Positions 1 to 8,977 of a stretch of 44,959 bases of DNA are shown here, in pieces. The position numbers and the translations under genes are program-made. Where the stretch lies: NCBI RefSeq assembly GCF_029211125.1, contig NZ_JARGEN010000049.1:1-44959 (forward strand). Reading direction: 5' to 3'. Source of the stretch: Curvibacter soli. Its GTDB lineage: Bacteria; Pseudomonadota; Gammaproteobacteria; Burkholderiales; Burkholderiaceae_C. Each line of letters begins with the position of its first letter. Position 1 is the first letter of the stretch. Below the pieces are notes generated by a model. The model ran no database searches, was not told where the DNA came from, and saw only the letters and a list, made by a program, of their open reading frames with translations.

Positions 1-64
1 AATCATGTAAAACCTCATCCGAGCATGGCTTACAAGGGGTGACATGGCTTAACTTCGGTGGATT

Positions 65-175
65 GCCCGCGTAGCACGCGCCGGGCAATGTGCCCGTGAC
101 GATGATCCGGTCGTAGCACGACAACACGCCGTGCAGGTTGGGGGCGTAGCGCTCAGTCAATCCCGTCGCAGCCAT
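65..175 (-). pseudogene. N-terminal stub of a mobile-element-type protein
   Basis: Reading leftward from an ATG at 175, the first ~37 residues (MAATGLTERYAPN..., then a segment with SCYDRIIVTGTLPG and CYA) resemble the start of a multi-copy protein family of Burkholderiales whose members begin with a TERYA/SCFDRI/TGTLPG pattern and are usually several hundred residues long. After CYA the sequence no longer matches what I recall of the family, so this looks like a truncated relic. A 176-bp MITE lies 10 bp upstream of the ATG. The family resemblance is from memory; no function is assigned. Confidence 0.4.
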
Positions 176-185
176 GGTCGATCAC

Positions 186-361
186 CCTATTTCCGGCAGT
201 TGAATCCCCAAAATTCGAGCAAGTGCCTGTCACGCATTGAGTTTCCATGCTTTCCAGACTCACCCATTTGGAACTGCTCTGCAGTCACGCGAAGTCTTTG
301 GAAACCCGCATGGATATTGGGTTTCTTCAGTTTTTCGGTTGGGTCAACTGCCGGATTTAGG
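186..361 (+). mobile_element. MITE family B, copy 1 (176 bp)
   Basis: The element runs from CCTATTTCCGGCAGTTGA (186-203) to its inverted counterpart TCAACTGCCGGATTTAGG (344-361). Perfect 5-bp duplications ATCAC flank it at 181-185 and 362-366. It carries no transposase. The interior matches, in reverse orientation, the element at 33055-33230, including the stretch around TTTCCATGCTTTCCAGACTC. Its terminal repeat is related to that of the larger family A elements. Confidence 0.85.
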
Positions 362-365
362 ATCA

Positions 366-584
366 CTCCGCAATTGGGTCGGCGGCTATCGTATTCCCTG
401 TTTGGTTCCGGCTCTGCCGGCTTGGGTTGAATCGGCGCCAACACTCGTGAGCCACATCGTGCGCGACCTGTTCCTGGTTCTGGCCGACCCCGAGGCGCAG
501 GCAGCACGGATGACGGCGCCGGTGGCGGAGGATTTTGGCCGCGAGGACTGCGAGCGCCTGTTTGCCGCCGCTGTAGCGCAGTAG
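366..584 (+). pseudogene. Possible C-terminal gene remnant, unidentified
   Basis: Between the MITE and iclR, the forward frame ending at a TAG at 582-584 reads with ordinary coding character (ending LADPEAQAARMTAPVAEDF... and ...CERLFAAAVAQ) but has no start of its own; upstream it runs into the MITE. It could be the tail of a displaced gene. I do not recognise the family, and the region may be non-coding. Confidence 0.25.
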
Positions 585-591
585 TCACGCG

Positions 592-1371
592 CTACGTGGG
601 GCGATGCCCCAGCGACTCGGAGATCTGCCGCGCCGTGTCCTGAAGCTTCGAGAGCCAGCCTTCGTCGAGCCGGTCGGCGGGCGCGGAGATGGACAGCCCC
701 GCGATCAGCCTGCCTTGGTCATCGTGGATGCCGGCGGCCATGCAGCGCACGCCGAGTTCCAGTTCCTCGTTGTCGCGGGCGATGCCGTACTGGCGGGCTT
801 TGGCCAGTTCCCGTTCGAGTCCTGGCAGTTGCGTGATGCTGTTGCGCGTGTGCCCGGGCAGGCCCGTGCGCGTGGCATAGGCACGCACGCGCTGGGGGTC
901 ATCGGCGGCCAGGAACAGTTTGCCTGTCGATGTCAGGTGCAAGGGCGCATGGCCGCCGATGGCGCGCACCACCTGCATGCCCGAGCGCTCGCTGTAGGCC
1001 CGCTCGATGTAGACGATCTCGTCGCCCTGACGCACGCTGAGGTTCACCGGCTGCTGGATCAGCTTGTGCAATTCGCGCATTGGCCCCAGCGCGGCGTCGC
1101 GCACGTTCAATCGGGCCTTGACGAGGTTGCCCAACTCCAGCAGCCGCATCCCCAGGCGGTAGGTGCCCGATTCAGGCCGGTCGACGAAGCGGCCGATCGT
1201 CAGATCGTTGAGGATGCGGTGCGTGGTGGACGGGTGCAGGCCGGTTTTTTCGCTGATCTCTTTTAGCGACATTGCTTCCTCACGCGAAGCCAGCACATCG
1301 ATCAGCGAGAACATGCGCTCGATCACCTGGACACTGGGCGTGGCGGGAATGCTGCTGTCGATTTTTCTCAT
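592..1371 (-). CDS. IclR-family transcriptional regulator
   Basis: The 259-residue protein has the IclR layout. An N-terminal winged helix-turn-helix (about residues 16-77) contains MSLKEISEKTGLHPSTTHRI as recognition region. A C-terminal effector-binding domain follows, with the usual GHAPLHLTSTGKLFLA segment and a late GLSISAPADRL stretch. Family members are dimers that repress or activate catabolic operons in response to small aromatic or organic acids; the ligand cannot be inferred. It starts 27 bp after the stop of bpt on the same strand, so it may be co-transcribed with aat-bpt, although no catabolic target operon lies next to it. Length is normal and no defects are visible. Confidence 0.9.
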   Translation of the reverse strand: MRKIDSSIPATPSVQVIERMFSLIDVLASREEAMSLKEISEKTGLHPSTTHRILNDLTIGRFVDRPESGTYRLGMRLLELGNLVKARLNVRDAALGPMRELHKLIQQPVNLSVRQGDEIVYIERAYSERSGMQVVRAIGGHAPLHLTSTGKLFLAADDPQRVRAYATRTGLPGHTRNSITQLPGLERELAKARQYGIARDNEELELGVRCMAAGIHDDQGRLIAGLSISAPADRLDEGWLSKLQDTARQISESLGHRPT

Positions 1372-1398
1372 TTACTGCGCTTTCAGGGGCGCTCTATT

Positions 1399-2151
1399 TT
1401 ATGTTGTGAAATAGGAGCCGCGTACCCATCGGCCGCCGGCCAGAACCTCGTGGGGGCTGAAACGGGCCTTGTAGTTCATCTTGGCGCTGGCGGCGATCCA
1501 GTAGCCCAGGTAGACATACGGCAGATTCAACTGGCGCGCCTGCTCGATCTGCCACAGTACGTTGTAGGTGCCATAGCTGGCCGTGTGATCGTCGGGCTCG
1601 TAGAACGTGTAGACGGCGGACAGGCCGTCGCCCAGCACGTCGAGGATGGAAACCATCTTGAGCAGGCCCGGTCCGCCGTCCGCCGCAGGCGCGCGGAACT
1701 CCACGAGCCGCGAGTTGACCCTGCTTTGCAGCAGGAACTGCGTGTACTGGTCGATGCTGTCGTGGTCCATGCCGCCGCCCGCATGCCGGCCCGCCTGGTA
1801 GCGCAGGTAGAGCTGGTAGTGCTCGGGCACGAAGCACAGCCGCAGCACGCGCGCCTGCAGGCCGGCATGCCGCGCCAGAGCGCGGCGCTGGCTGCGGTCG
1901 GGGTGGAATTCGGGCGCCACCACGCGCAATGGCTGGCAGGCGCTGCAGCCGTCGCAATAGGGGCGATAGGTGAACATGCCACTGCGCCGGAACCCGCGCC
2001 CCACGAGGTCGGTGTAGGTGTCGTTCTGGATCAGGTGGCTGGGCGTCGCCACCTGTGAGCGTGCCTGGCGCTGCGGCAGATAGCTGCAGGGGTAGGGCGC
2101 TGTCGCATAGAACTGCAGCGTCTGGATCGGGAGGTCGTTGAGTTGCGTCAC
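1399..2151 (-). CDS. bpt: Aspartate/glutamate leucyltransferase (arginyltransferase family)
   Basis: This enzyme transfers an amino acid (leucine in the bacterial Bpt branch) from charged tRNA to proteins with N-terminal Asp or Glu, feeding the N-degron/ClpS-ClpAP pathway in the cytoplasm. The 250-residue reading has the ATE N-terminal cysteine cluster [13 protein letters not shown], and the C-terminal GNAT-like half with YVYLGYWI and [12 protein letters not shown] chose the GTG at 2151 because the protein then begins [20 protein letters not shown] as expected, and the start overlaps the aat stop by four bases (GTGA). The open frame continues upstream to 2469, but that part only shadows aat. 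Translational coupling with aat fits the shared pathway. Confidence 0.92.
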   Translation of the reverse strand: MTQLNDLPIQTLQFYATAPYPCSYLPQRQARSQVATPSHLIQNDTYTDLVGRGFRRSGMFTYRPYCDGCSACQPLRVVAPEFHPDRSQRRALARHAGLQARVLRLCFVPEHYQLYLRYQAGRHAGGGMDHDSIDQYTQFLLQSRVNSRLVEFRAPAADGGPGLLKMVSILDVLGDGLSAVYTFYEPDDHTASYGTYNVLWQIEQARQLNLPYVYLGYWIAASAKMNYKARFSPHEVLAGGRWVRGSYFTT

Positions 2152-2897
2152 ACCGTTTCCGCCTTCAGGGCCAGGAGCATATTCCAGTATACGGGATCGA
2201 ACGTCCAGGCCGGGCCGGGCTGGCCGCGCTGCGCCTGTACCACGTCCAGAAATGCGCCGCGGGCGATCGCGCGCGCGCCCAGCGACGCCAGGTGGCGCGT
2301 GTTCTGCTGGCAGTCGATCAGCGGCACGCCGCCGCGCCGGCACAGGCACACCAGGGCCGCAAGCGCGATCTTCGACGCATCCGTGGCGCGGGCGAACATC
2401 GATTCGCCGAACACCGCGCGGCCCACGCCGACGCAGTACAGGCCACCCACCAGTTCGCCATCCACCCATGTCTCGACGCTGTGCGCATGGCCTGCCGCGT
2501 GGAAGGCCAGGTAGGCATCGATCATCTGCGGCACGATCCAGGTGCCCGACTGGCCGTCGCGCGGGGCGCCCGCGCAGGCGCGGATGACCTGCTCGAATGC
2601 CGTGTCCACGCGCACCGCGCAGCCGGGGGTGGCGCGAAAGCGCTGCAGCGTCTTGCGCAGCGAGCGGTGCAGGCGGAATTCATCGGTGAACAGCACCATG
2701 CGCGGATCGGGCGACCACCACAGGATCGGCTGCCCCTGGCTGAACCATGGGAAGATGCCCTGGGCGTAGGCGCTGCGCAGGTGCGCGACCGTCAGCGCCG
2801 CGCCGGCGGCCAGCAGGCCGGGGGCGGGGTCGCGCTCGCCCCACGCGCGTGAAGGCGGGGGAAACGGGTCGTCGGGTTCAAGCCATGGAAGGGACAT
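2148..2897 (-). CDS. aat: Leucyl/phenylalanyl-tRNA--protein transferase
   Basis: Aat attaches Leu or Phe from aminoacyl-tRNA to proteins with N-terminal Lys or Arg, marking them for ClpS-ClpAP degradation. The 249-residue protein shows the family signatures [20 protein letters not shown] near residues 44-63, PDPRMVLF immediately after, and later [18 protein letters not shown] with the tail [19 protein letters not shown]. It is the first gene of the aat-bpt pair; its TGA overlaps the GTG of bpt. Length is normal for the family. Confidence 0.95.
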   Translation of the reverse strand: MSLPWLEPDDPFPPPSRAWGERDPAPGLLAAGAALTVAHLRSAYAQGIFPWFSQGQPILWWSPDPRMVLFTDEFRLHRSLRKTLQRFRATPGCAVRVDTAFEQVIRACAGAPRDGQSGTWIVPQMIDAYLAFHAAGHAHSVETWVDGELVGGLYCVGVGRAVFGESMFARATDASKIALAALVCLCRRGGVPLIDCQQNTRHLASLGARAIARGAFLDVVQAQRGQPGPAWTFDPVYWNMLLALKAETV

Positions 2898-3006
2898 GCG
2901 GCATGTGGTGCGCGAAAACGCGGATGCTGCATTGTCATGCCGAAATTGCAGGCTGCGGCGCTTGTACGGCGGCGCCGCTTTCAGCGCGGCAGGAGGCGCA
3001 GGGGGG

Positions 3007-3082
3007 TGGCTCCTCGACCTGGGCTCGAACCAGGGACCTACGGATTAACAGTCCGGCGCTCTACCGACTGAGCTATCGAGGA
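3007..3082 (-). tRNA. tRNA-Asn (GTT), copy 1
   Basis: Read on the reverse strand, a 76-nt cloverleaf starts TCCTCGATAGCTCAGTCGG, has anticodon loop CTGTTAA (anticodon GTT), a TTCGAGCCC T-arm and an encoded 3' CCA. Acceptor arms TCCTCGA and TCGAGGA pair fully. It is followed upstream by an identical copy with a 43-bp spacer. Confidence 0.97.
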
Positions 3083-3125
3083 ATGTCGGTGACGGCGCCG
3101 CGTGTGAAAGCGGGCCACGGGAATC

Positions 3126-3201
3126 TGGCTCCTCGACCTGGGCTCGAACCAGGGACCTACGGATTAACAGTCCGGCGCTCTACCGACTGAGCTATCGAGG
3201 A
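3126..3201 (-). tRNA. tRNA-Asn (GTT), copy 2
   Basis: This appears to be an identical 76-nt copy of the neighbouring tRNA-Asn, with anticodon GTT and encoded CCA. The tandem pair is probably a single transcript. Its 5' end is 12 bp from the stop codon of thiE, which also reads leftward, so thiE transcription may run into the tRNA pair. Confidence 0.97.
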
Positions 3202-3213
3202 ATGAGCCTTAAA

Positions 3214-4125
3214 TTATATACACGAAAGCAGCGCCAGAAGTTCGTGGGCGGCCTGCTCCGGGTCGGGAGCGGCCACCAGGGCACGCACCACGGCGATCGA
3301 TCCGACGCCGGTGGCCAGCACGTCCTGGAAGCGGGCGGCGTCAATGCCGCCGATGGCCACGCGCGGGTAGTGGCGCAGCAGCCCCGCATAGGCCGCGAGC
3401 CGCGCCATGCCCTGCGGCGCGGTGGGCATTTTTTTCAGTGTGGTGGGGAACACCGCGCCCATGGCGATGTAGCTGGGCCCTACGGCGTCGGCGCGCTGCA
3501 TCTCGGCGTAGCCGTGGGTGCTGAGCCCCAGGCGCAGGCCGGCGGCGCGCAGCGCGTCCAGCGCGCCGCCAGGCAGGCCATCGAGGTCCTCCTGGCCCAG
3601 GTGCACGCCGTAGGCGCCCGCGTCGATGGCGGCCTGCCAGTGGTCGTTGATGAACAGCAGCGCGTGGGTGCCGCGCACGGCCTGCACGGCGGCCCGCACC
3701 TCGCGCGCCACGGCGGCGGGATCGGCGGACTTGAAGCGCAACTGCACCGTGGGCACGCCCGCGCGCGCCATGCGGCCCACCCAGTCGGCGCTGGGCAGCA
3801 CGGCGTACAGGCCCAGGCGCTGCGGACAGGCGGGGAATGCGTGCGCGCGCGGCAGCGGCTGCAAGCCGAAGTCCACGGGCTCGCCGGGCCAGGCGGCGGC
3901 GTCGAAGGCGCCGGTGCGCGCCGTCTGCGCAGACCAGGCGCGGGCGATGGTCTCGGCGTCAGTGGCGATGAAGCCCAATACGCTCGCGGCGCGCAGCGCG
4001 GCGCGGTACACCGGGTCGTCGAGCGTGGGGGCGGGCGCGGGCTGGGCGGGGAAGCCCGCGAAGCGGGTCCCGTGGGCCTGCGCGATGCGCGCGGCCAGAG
4101 CATCGGTATCGTGGGCTTCAGCCAT
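3214..4125 (-). CDS. thiE: Thiamine-phosphate synthase with N-terminal extension
   Basis: ThiE joins hydroxymethylpyrimidine pyrophosphate and carboxythiazole phosphate to make thiamine phosphate. The TIM-barrel core begins near residue 103 ([10 protein letters not shown]) and carries the family motifs [39 protein letters not shown] and [14 protein letters not shown]. The ATG at 4125 gives 303 residues and overlaps the end of thiG by 8 bp; the longer frame to 4239 only shadows thiG. A typical ThiE has about 210 residues, so roughly the first 100 residues are extra. I cannot assign that part. It is the last gene of thiO-thiS-thiG-thiE. Confidence 0.9.
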   Translation of the reverse strand: MAEAHDTDALAARIAQAHGTRFAGFPAQPAPAPTLDDPVYRAALRAASVLGFIATDAETIARAWSAQTARTGAFDAAAWPGEPVDFGLQPLPRAHAFPACPQRLGLYAVLPSADWVGRMARAGVPTVQLRFKSADPAAVAREVRAAVQAVRGTHALLFINDHWQAAIDAGAYGVHLGQEDLDGLPGGALDALRAAGLRLGLSTHGYAEMQRADAVGPSYIAMGAVFPTTLKKMPTAPQGMARLAAYAGLLRHYPRVAIGGIDAARFQDVLATGVGSIAVVRALVAAPDPEQAAHELLALLSCI

Positions 4126-4936
4126 GGTCGTGGTGCCAGAAGGGCGTGCCCAGCACGGGTGTGCTGGGCTGGGCGCTGTCTTGCGCCTGCATGGCGCCGG
4201 CCAAGTACGCGGCGCGGCCCGCGGCCACGGCGCTGGCAAACGCGCCGGCCATGGTCACGGGTTCTTGCGACAGGGCCACGGCGGTGTTGAGCAGCACGCC
4301 GTCATACCCCCATTCCATGACCTGGCAGGCGTGAGAAGGCAGGCCCAGGCCCGCGTCGATCAGCATGGGCACGGCCAGCCGCTCGCGCAGCGTGCGCAGC
4401 GCATAGGGGTTGACGGGGCCGCGCCCGGTGCCGATGGGCGCGGCCCAGGGCATGACGGCCTGGCAGCCCACGTCCACCAGGCGCTGGCACAGCACCAAGT
4501 CTTCCGTGCAATAGGGCAGCACCTGGAAGCCTTCGCGCACCAGCAGGCGCGCGGCTTCCACCAAATTCAGCGTGTCGGGCTGCAGCGTGTAGTCATCGCC
4601 GATCAGCTCCAGCTTGATCCACGGCGTGGCGAACAGCTCGCGCGCCATCTGGGCGGTAGTCACGGCTTCCTGCACGCTGTGGCAGCCGGCGGTGTTGGGC
4701 AGCACGGGCACGGCCAAGCGCTTGAGCAGCGCCCAGAAGCCGCCGCCGTTTTCCGCCGGATGGGCGCCCTGGCGGCGCAGCGACGCGGTCAGCATGGCCG
4801 GCTGCGCGCGCCGCACGGCAGCCTCCAGCACGGCGGGCGAGGGGTAGCGCGCCGTGCCCAGCAGCAGGCGGCTCTCGAAAGCCTGGCCGTACAAAACCAG
4901 TGGATCGGCCAGCGGACTGGAAGTGGGTGATTCCAT
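4118..4936 (-). CDS. thiG: Thiazole synthase
   Basis: ThiG forms the thiazole phosphate ring from deoxyxylulose phosphate, dehydroglycine and ThiS thiocarboxylate. The 272-residue protein has the family's [12 protein letters not shown] start, the Schiff-base lysine (K108) in [23 protein letters not shown], the phosphate-binding APIGTGRGP, and the [12 protein letters not shown] end motif. It starts 11 bp after thiS ends and overlaps thiE by 8 bp, indicating one operon with thiO supplying dehydroglycine. Confidence 0.96.
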   Translation of the reverse strand: MESPTSSPLADPLVLYGQAFESRLLLGTARYPSPAVLEAAVRRAQPAMLTASLRRQGAHPAENGGGFWALLKRLAVPVLPNTAGCHSVQEAVTTAQMARELFATPWIKLELIGDDYTLQPDTLNLVEAARLLVREGFQVLPYCTEDLVLCQRLVDVGCQAVMPWAAPIGTGRGPVNPYALRTLRERLAVPMLIDAGLGLPSHACQVMEWGYDGVLLNTAVALSQEPVTMAGAFASAVAAGRAAYLAGAMQAQDSAQPSTPVLGTPFWHHDHG

Positions 4937-4947
4937 GGGAGAGAACT

Positions 4948-5145
4948 TCAGCCGCCCGTGACGGGCGCGATGATTTCCACGCGGTCGCCTTCCTGCAGGG
5001 CATGCAGGGCATAGCGCGTGTGGGGAACGAAGGCTGTGTTGACGGCCACGGCCAGCGGCGGCTTGGCGCCGATGCGGGCGATGGCGTCGGCCACGCTGGC
5101 GCCTGCGGGCAGGTCGTGGGTGGCCTGGTTGATCGTGACTTGCAT
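4948..5145 (-). CDS. thiS: Sulfur carrier protein ThiS
   Basis: This 65-residue ubiquitin-fold protein carries sulfur as a C-terminal thiocarboxylate for ThiG. The sequence begins [13 protein letters not shown] and ends IIAPVTGG, with the required terminal Gly-Gly. ATG at 5145 lies 5 bp after the thiO stop. A longer open frame continues upstream to 5943, but it is an out-of-frame shadow of thiO. Confidence 0.95.
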   Translation of the reverse strand: MQVTINQATHDLPAGASVADAIARIGAKPPLAVAVNTAFVPHTRYALHALQEGDRVEIIAPVTGG

Positions 5146-5150
5146 GGCTG

Positions 5151-6236
5151 CTATTGTCCCGCGCCCGCCTCGACGCGCAGCGCCAGCCGTTCGGCCAGCG
5201 GCGACGCGCCCGTGGCGATCAGCTCCAGCGTGGCGTCCAGCACGGCGGGCGAGACCATGTAGCCGTGCCGGTACAGGCCGTTGACCTGCAGCGTGCGCGG
5301 CCCCAGCCGGCGGATGGCGGGCAGGTTGTCGGGCAGCGTGGGGCGGCACTGGGTGGCGATCTCCAGGATGCGCGCCTCGGCGAAGCCCGGGTGCACGGCG
5401 TACAGCGCGCTCAGCAACTCCAGTGCCGAGCGCACGCTGGCGGGCGACATGTCGTCGGATTCGATCTCGGTCGCGCCGACGACGAACAGGTGGTCTTCCT
5501 TCGGCGCGATGTAGATCGGGTAGCGCGGATGCACCAGCCGCGTGGGCCGCGCCAGCGCCACGTCGGGCGCGTGCACGCGCACCACCTCGCCGCGGATGCC
5601 GCGCAGCGCGCCCCATTCGGGCCGCGCGCCCAGGCCGCGGCTGTCGATCAGCCAGCGGCCCTGGTCGCAGGGGGCGCCCAGCGCGCGCGGGCTGTGCCAG
5701 TGCATGCGCACGCCCAGGCGCTCCATCGCAGCCAGCAGCGCGGCCAGCAACTGGCGGTTGTCGAGCTGTCCCTCGCCCGGCAGGTACAGCCCCTGCGCGA
5801 AGCGGCCCGCCACCGTGGGCTCGGCCTGGGCCAGCGCGGGCGCGTCCAGCGGACGCGGCGCGGGCAGCTCGGGCACGGCCTGGCGCGTGTGCGCCAGCAC
5901 GCCGGCGAAGCGCGCGGCCTCGGCGGCGTCTTGCCGGTGCCATAGCACCAGCGTGCCGTTCTGCTGGAAGAACACGTGCTGCTCCAGCCCGGCGATGATC
6001 TGCGGCCAGCGTGCCAGCGCGTAATGGCCCATGCGCACCACGCTCGGCTCGGTCACGGCCGACTCGGCCAGCGGTGCCAGCATGGCGGCGGCCACGCGCG
6101 CGGCGGCGCCGTCGGCCTCGGGGCCATGGGCGTCGAAGATTTCCACCGCATGGCCCGCCTGCGCCAGCGACACGGCCAGCAGCCGGCCCATCAGGCCAGC
6201 GCCAAGGATGGTGAAGGAGGAAGAGGGGGATGCCAT
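5151..6236 (-). CDS. thiO: Glycine oxidase ThiO
   Basis: This FAD-dependent oxidase converts glycine to dehydroglycine for thiazole synthesis. The N-terminus has the dinucleotide-binding [18 protein letters not shown] followed by an acidic strand end (EIFDAHG). The middle contains [10 protein letters not shown], characteristic of ThiO/DAO enzymes, and the C-terminus [19 protein letters not shown] with the substrate-binding HGY segment. Length (361) is normal. It is the first gene of the leftward thi operon. No TPP riboswitch precedes it; the 114 bp separating it from divergent thiD hold a short interspersed repeat. Confidence 0.92.
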   Translation of the reverse strand: MASPSSSFTILGAGLMGRLLAVSLAQAGHAVEIFDAHGPEADGAAARVAAAMLAPLAESAVTEPSVVRMGHYALARWPQIIAGLEQHVFFQQNGTLVLWHRQDAAEAARFAGVLAHTRQAVPELPAPRPLDAPALAQAEPTVAGRFAQGLYLPGEGQLDNRQLLAALLAAMERLGVRMHWHSPRALGAPCDQGRWLIDSRGLGARPEWGALRGIRGEVVRVHAPDVALARPTRLVHPRYPIYIAPKEDHLFVVGATEIESDDMSPASVRSALELLSALYAVHPGFAEARILEIATQCRPTLPDNLPAIRRLGPRTLQVNGLYRHGYMVSPAVLDATLELIATGASPLAERLALRVEAGAGQ

Positions 6237-6241
6237 CGTAT

Positions 6242-6297
6242 GCTATTTTATTGATAGCTCCTACCGCAGGTGAAATAAGCGCTGGAGCCGTTTTTTA
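6242..6297 (+). repeat. Short interspersed repeat (GATAGC type), between thiO and thiD
   Basis: The stretch contains TTGATAGCTCCTACCGCAGG then AAGCGCTGGAGCC and a T-rich flank, matching the ~50-bp repeat seen at eight other places in the window. Here it occupies about half of the divergent thiO/thiD intergenic region, so it may lie within either promoter. Confidence 0.7.
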
Positions 6298-6350
6298 TTC
6301 ATAAACCTGATCGTGCCCCCCATGTGCCGGCAGGGCTCATAATTTTCGCC

Positions 6351-7229
6351 ATGACCGATTCGACAGTATTTGCGGCGGCGCAAGGCCAGCCGCCGGGCCG
6401 CTATGTGCGCGTGCTCTCCATCGCCGGCTCCGACTCGGGTGGCGGCGCGGGCATCCAGGCCGACCTCAAGACCTTCGCCGCGCTGGGCTGCTACGGCATG
6501 ACGGCCATCACCGCCATCACGGCGCAAAACACCCAGGGCGTGCGCGCCATCCACGGCGTGCCGCCGGACATCCTGCTGGCGCAGATCGACGCGGTGCTCG
6601 AAGACATCGGTGCCGACGCGGTCAAGATCGGCATGCTGCACGCGCCCGAGGTGGTGCGCGTGGTGGCCGACGCTATCGCGCGCCACCGGCTCGACCGCGT
6701 GGTGCTCGACCCGGTGATGGTCGCCACCAGCGGCGACCGCCTGATCGCCGAGGAAACCGTGGACGTGCTGGTGCGCGAACTGTTCCCGCACGTGGCGGTC
6801 ATCACGCCCAACCTCGACGAAGCCGCGCTGCTGCTGGGCCGGCCCGTGGGGGCGATTGCCAGCGCGGACGAACTCGGCGCCGTGGCCGGCGGCCTGCTCG
6901 CGCTCGGCGCGCCCGCCGTGCTGGTCAAGGGTGGGCACCTGCCGGGGCAGACCGTGACCGACCTGCTGGCCCTGCGCGACGGCACCCGGCACGCGCTGCA
7001 ATCGCCGCGCATCGCCACGTCCAATGGGCACGGCACGGGCTGCACCCTGTCGTCGGCCATCGCCGCGCATCTGGCGCTGGGGCTGCCGCTGCGCGAAGCG
7101 GTGGAGCGTGGGCGCGCCTACATCCTCGGCGCCATCGCCGCAGGCGCGGCGGTGCGCACGGGGCAGGGCGCGGGGCCGCTCAACCACGGCTTCGCGCCGC
7201 TGGCGCAGAAGGTGCTGCCGGTGGGGTGA
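6351..7229 (+). CDS. thiD: Hydroxymethylpyrimidine/phosphomethylpyrimidine kinase
   Basis: ThiD phosphorylates HMP and then HMP phosphate for coupling by ThiE. The 292-residue ribokinase-fold protein has GSDSGGGAGIQADLKTFAAL near its start, the VITPNLDEAALLLG segment, KGGHLPG, and the C-terminal anion-hole/catalytic stretch NGHGTGCTLSSAIAA. I prefer the ATG at 6351 over the in-frame start at 6324 because the intervening residues are not family-like. It is divergent from thiO and followed by a MITE 9 bp beyond its stop. Confidence 0.95.
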   Translation: MTDSTVFAAAQGQPPGRYVRVLSIAGSDSGGGAGIQADLKTFAALGCYGMTAITAITAQNTQGVRAIHGVPPDILLAQIDAVLEDIGADAVKIGMLHAPEVVRVVADAIARHRLDRVVLDPVMVATSGDRLIAEETVDVLVRELFPHVAVITPNLDEAALLLGRPVGAIASADELGAVAGGLLALGAPAVLVKGGHLPGQTVTDLLALRDGTRHALQSPRIATSNGHGTGCTLSSAIAAHLALGLPLREAVERGRAYILGAIAAGAAVRTGQGAGPLNHGFAPLAQKVLPVG

Positions 7230-7238
7230 TGCGTTGAT

Positions 7239-7472
7239 CCTGGAAACGGCAGTTGGATGCGCCTGCCGGTGCCGTGATCGGGGTGCCAAGCAAGACGCGA
7301 CGACGCGGCGGGCTACTGCCCGCAAGGAGGAGCAACGCCGCATGGCGCCCCGAGCGCGGTGCGGGCAGGTGCATGGCGCTCTCACCCACGAGGCGAACCC
7401 CATCGAAGCCAGCAACGCTCGATTTGACGCGGCCTGGCAAGGGATACGAAGCGGTCAACTGCTGTTTCCAGG
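7239..7472 (-). mobile_element. MITE family A, copy 1 (234 bp)
   Basis: Ends are CCTGGAAACGGCAGTTG (7239-7255) and the inverted CAACTGCTGTTTCCAGG (7456-7472). Flanks are TTGAT on the left and ATGAT on the right, a 5-bp duplication with one mismatch. The interior matches the copies at 16851, 27292 and 39271 but in reverse orientation. No transposase is encoded; reading frames crossing it are fortuitous. Confidence 0.88.
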
Positions 7473-7528
7473 ATGATTGCATTGTAGGCAATGACTGTGG
7501 ATCGGATGCCGTATGCTCCGGCAGGGAT

Positions 7529-8803
7529 TCAGCGTGCGTGCTGGCGCGTAAGCCGTGCCAGCACGAAGGTGACCGCCAGCGTGGGCAGCGCGCTGCCCCA
7601 TTGCGGGGCCCACTGCGCCATGGCGTGGTAGAGCGCGATACCGGCGATCCACAGCGCCGCCGGCACGCTGTCGACCGCCTGCAGGCTGGCGCGCCCGCCC
7701 CAGGCCAGCCGGCCCAGGATCACGCCGTACAGCGGCACGAAGACCGAGCTCAGCATCAGCAGGAACGGCTCCAGGCTGTGCATCGGCAGCACCAGCGCCA
7801 GTAGCGTGCAGGCCACGGCCAGTGCCAGCCCCCAGCGGCGGATGCTCCAGCGCGGCAGCAGGCTGTGGGTGCTGACGGCACCCGAATACACGTCGCCGTA
7901 GGCATTGTCGAGTTCGTCGATCAGTATCAGCCCCAGCGCCGCCAGCCCGCCCTGCGCCAGCAGCAGCGCGGCCACGAGGTCGGCGCCGGGCTCGGACACG
8001 CTCGCCACCACCACCCCCAGCCCGTAGCACCAGACGTTGGCCACGAAGTAGCCCGCCCAGGTACCGCCGAGCGCGCCGCGCCCGCTTTTGCCGTGGCGCG
8101 CGTAGTCGGCCACCAGCGGCAGCCACGACACCGGCATGGCGATCACCAGATCCAGCGCCGACAGCATGCCCATGCTGCCGGCGCCTGCGCGCTGCCAGAA
8201 CGCCGCCAGGCCCTGGTCCGCCAGCCGCTGCGCGAACTGCCACGACAGCCACAGCAGCGACAGCACCACCAGCGGCAGCCCGAAGCGGCCCACGAACCGG
8301 CGCACCAGCGTGAGCATCGAGCCCGCGAGCAGCAAGGCCAGTACCACGCCCCACAGCCCGGTGAACAGGAGCGCTCCGGCAATGCCCCCGTCCACCCCGA
8401 ATGCGCTGCGGGCGATGGCCGCCGTGCCGTCGCGCATCACCACCAATTCGAACGTGGTCCAGCCGACCAACTGCACGATGTTGAGCAGCACCGGCAGCCG
8501 CGCGAACGCGCCGCCATAGGCCGCGTGCATGAGCCCGGCGCTCGACAGCCCCGTGGCGCAGCCCAACCGCGCCGTGCAGGCCAGTAGCCCCGCGCCGATG
8601 GCCGAGCCGAGCACGATGGCGAGCAGCGCGTCGCGCGTGCCCACGGCGGGCACCAGGTAGGCGCCGACCTGCATCACCAGCAGCCCCACGCCGAGGCTGA
8701 ACCACAGCGCGGCGTGCGCCGGCCAGCCGAACACGCGCCCGGCCTGGGCCACCGGGGCCAGGGCTTCGTTGACGACGGGGAGGGAAGAAGAAGGATTCGC
8801 CAT
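7529..8803 (-). CDS. cytX: NCS1-type permease, CytX-like (probable HMP/pyrimidine transporter)
   Basis: This 424-residue membrane protein has about twelve hydrophobic segments and NCS1/cytosine-permease features, including NIVQLVGWTTFELVVM in the third segment region and MPVSWLPLVADYAR in the middle. A TPP riboswitch directly upstream (8876-8961) ties it to thiamine supply; CytX proteins under TPP control are thought to import the HMP moiety, which ThiD next door would phosphorylate. The symbol rests on that context rather than on an alignment. The start at 8803 lies about 70 bp beyond the riboswitch, leaving room for an expression platform. Confidence 0.85.
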   Translation of the reverse strand: MANPSSSLPVVNEALAPVAQAGRVFGWPAHAALWFSLGVGLLVMQVGAYLVPAVGTRDALLAIVLGSAIGAGLLACTARLGCATGLSSAGLMHAAYGGAFARLPVLLNIVQLVGWTTFELVVMRDGTAAIARSAFGVDGGIAGALLFTGLWGVVLALLLAGSMLTLVRRFVGRFGLPLVVLSLLWLSWQFAQRLADQGLAAFWQRAGAGSMGMLSALDLVIAMPVSWLPLVADYARHGKSGRGALGGTWAGYFVANVWCYGLGVVVASVSEPGADLVAALLLAQGGLAALGLILIDELDNAYGDVYSGAVSTHSLLPRWSIRRWGLALAVACTLLALVLPMHSLEPFLLMLSSVFVPLYGVILGRLAWGGRASLQAVDSVPAALWIAGIALYHAMAQWAPQWGSALPTLAVTFVLARLTRQHAR

Positions 8804-8875
8804 GCGGCCGGTGCTCCAAGTGCGGGGCGCGCGCGGAGTCCGATAGGGCAGAGGGGTACGAGGTCCTGCTGCCGG

Positions 8876-8961
8876 TATCGGTTCCCTGCGCGGGGATTAC
8901 CCCAATCAGGTTCAAAGGGACTCTCTCAGTCGCGGCCGGAAGGTGGCCGCAACACCCCTAG
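8876..8961 (-). promoter_or_regulatory. TPP riboswitch (THI element)
   Basis: On the reverse strand the leader contains the conserved pieces in order: AGGGGTG near the 5' end, a variable hairpin GCGGCCACCTTCCGGCCGC, CTGAGAGAG, then CCCTTTGAACCTGAT and GGGGTAATCCCC with a final GCAGGGAACCGAT. This is the thi-box aptamer that binds thiamine pyrophosphate and shuts off the downstream gene. It serves only cytX here. Confidence 0.95.
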
Positions 8962-8977
8962 TGTTGAATTGCGTAAA

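Noticed and set aside
3007-3201. Tandem tRNA copies as a MITE or att-site duplication
   Set aside because: Both are complete functional-looking tRNA-Asn genes with full cloverleaves and CCA; no integrase is nearby.
7455-8915. 486-codon minus-strand frame overlapping cytX
   Set aside because: Different frame of the permease gene and its riboswitch; Arg/Gly/Ala-rich nonsense.
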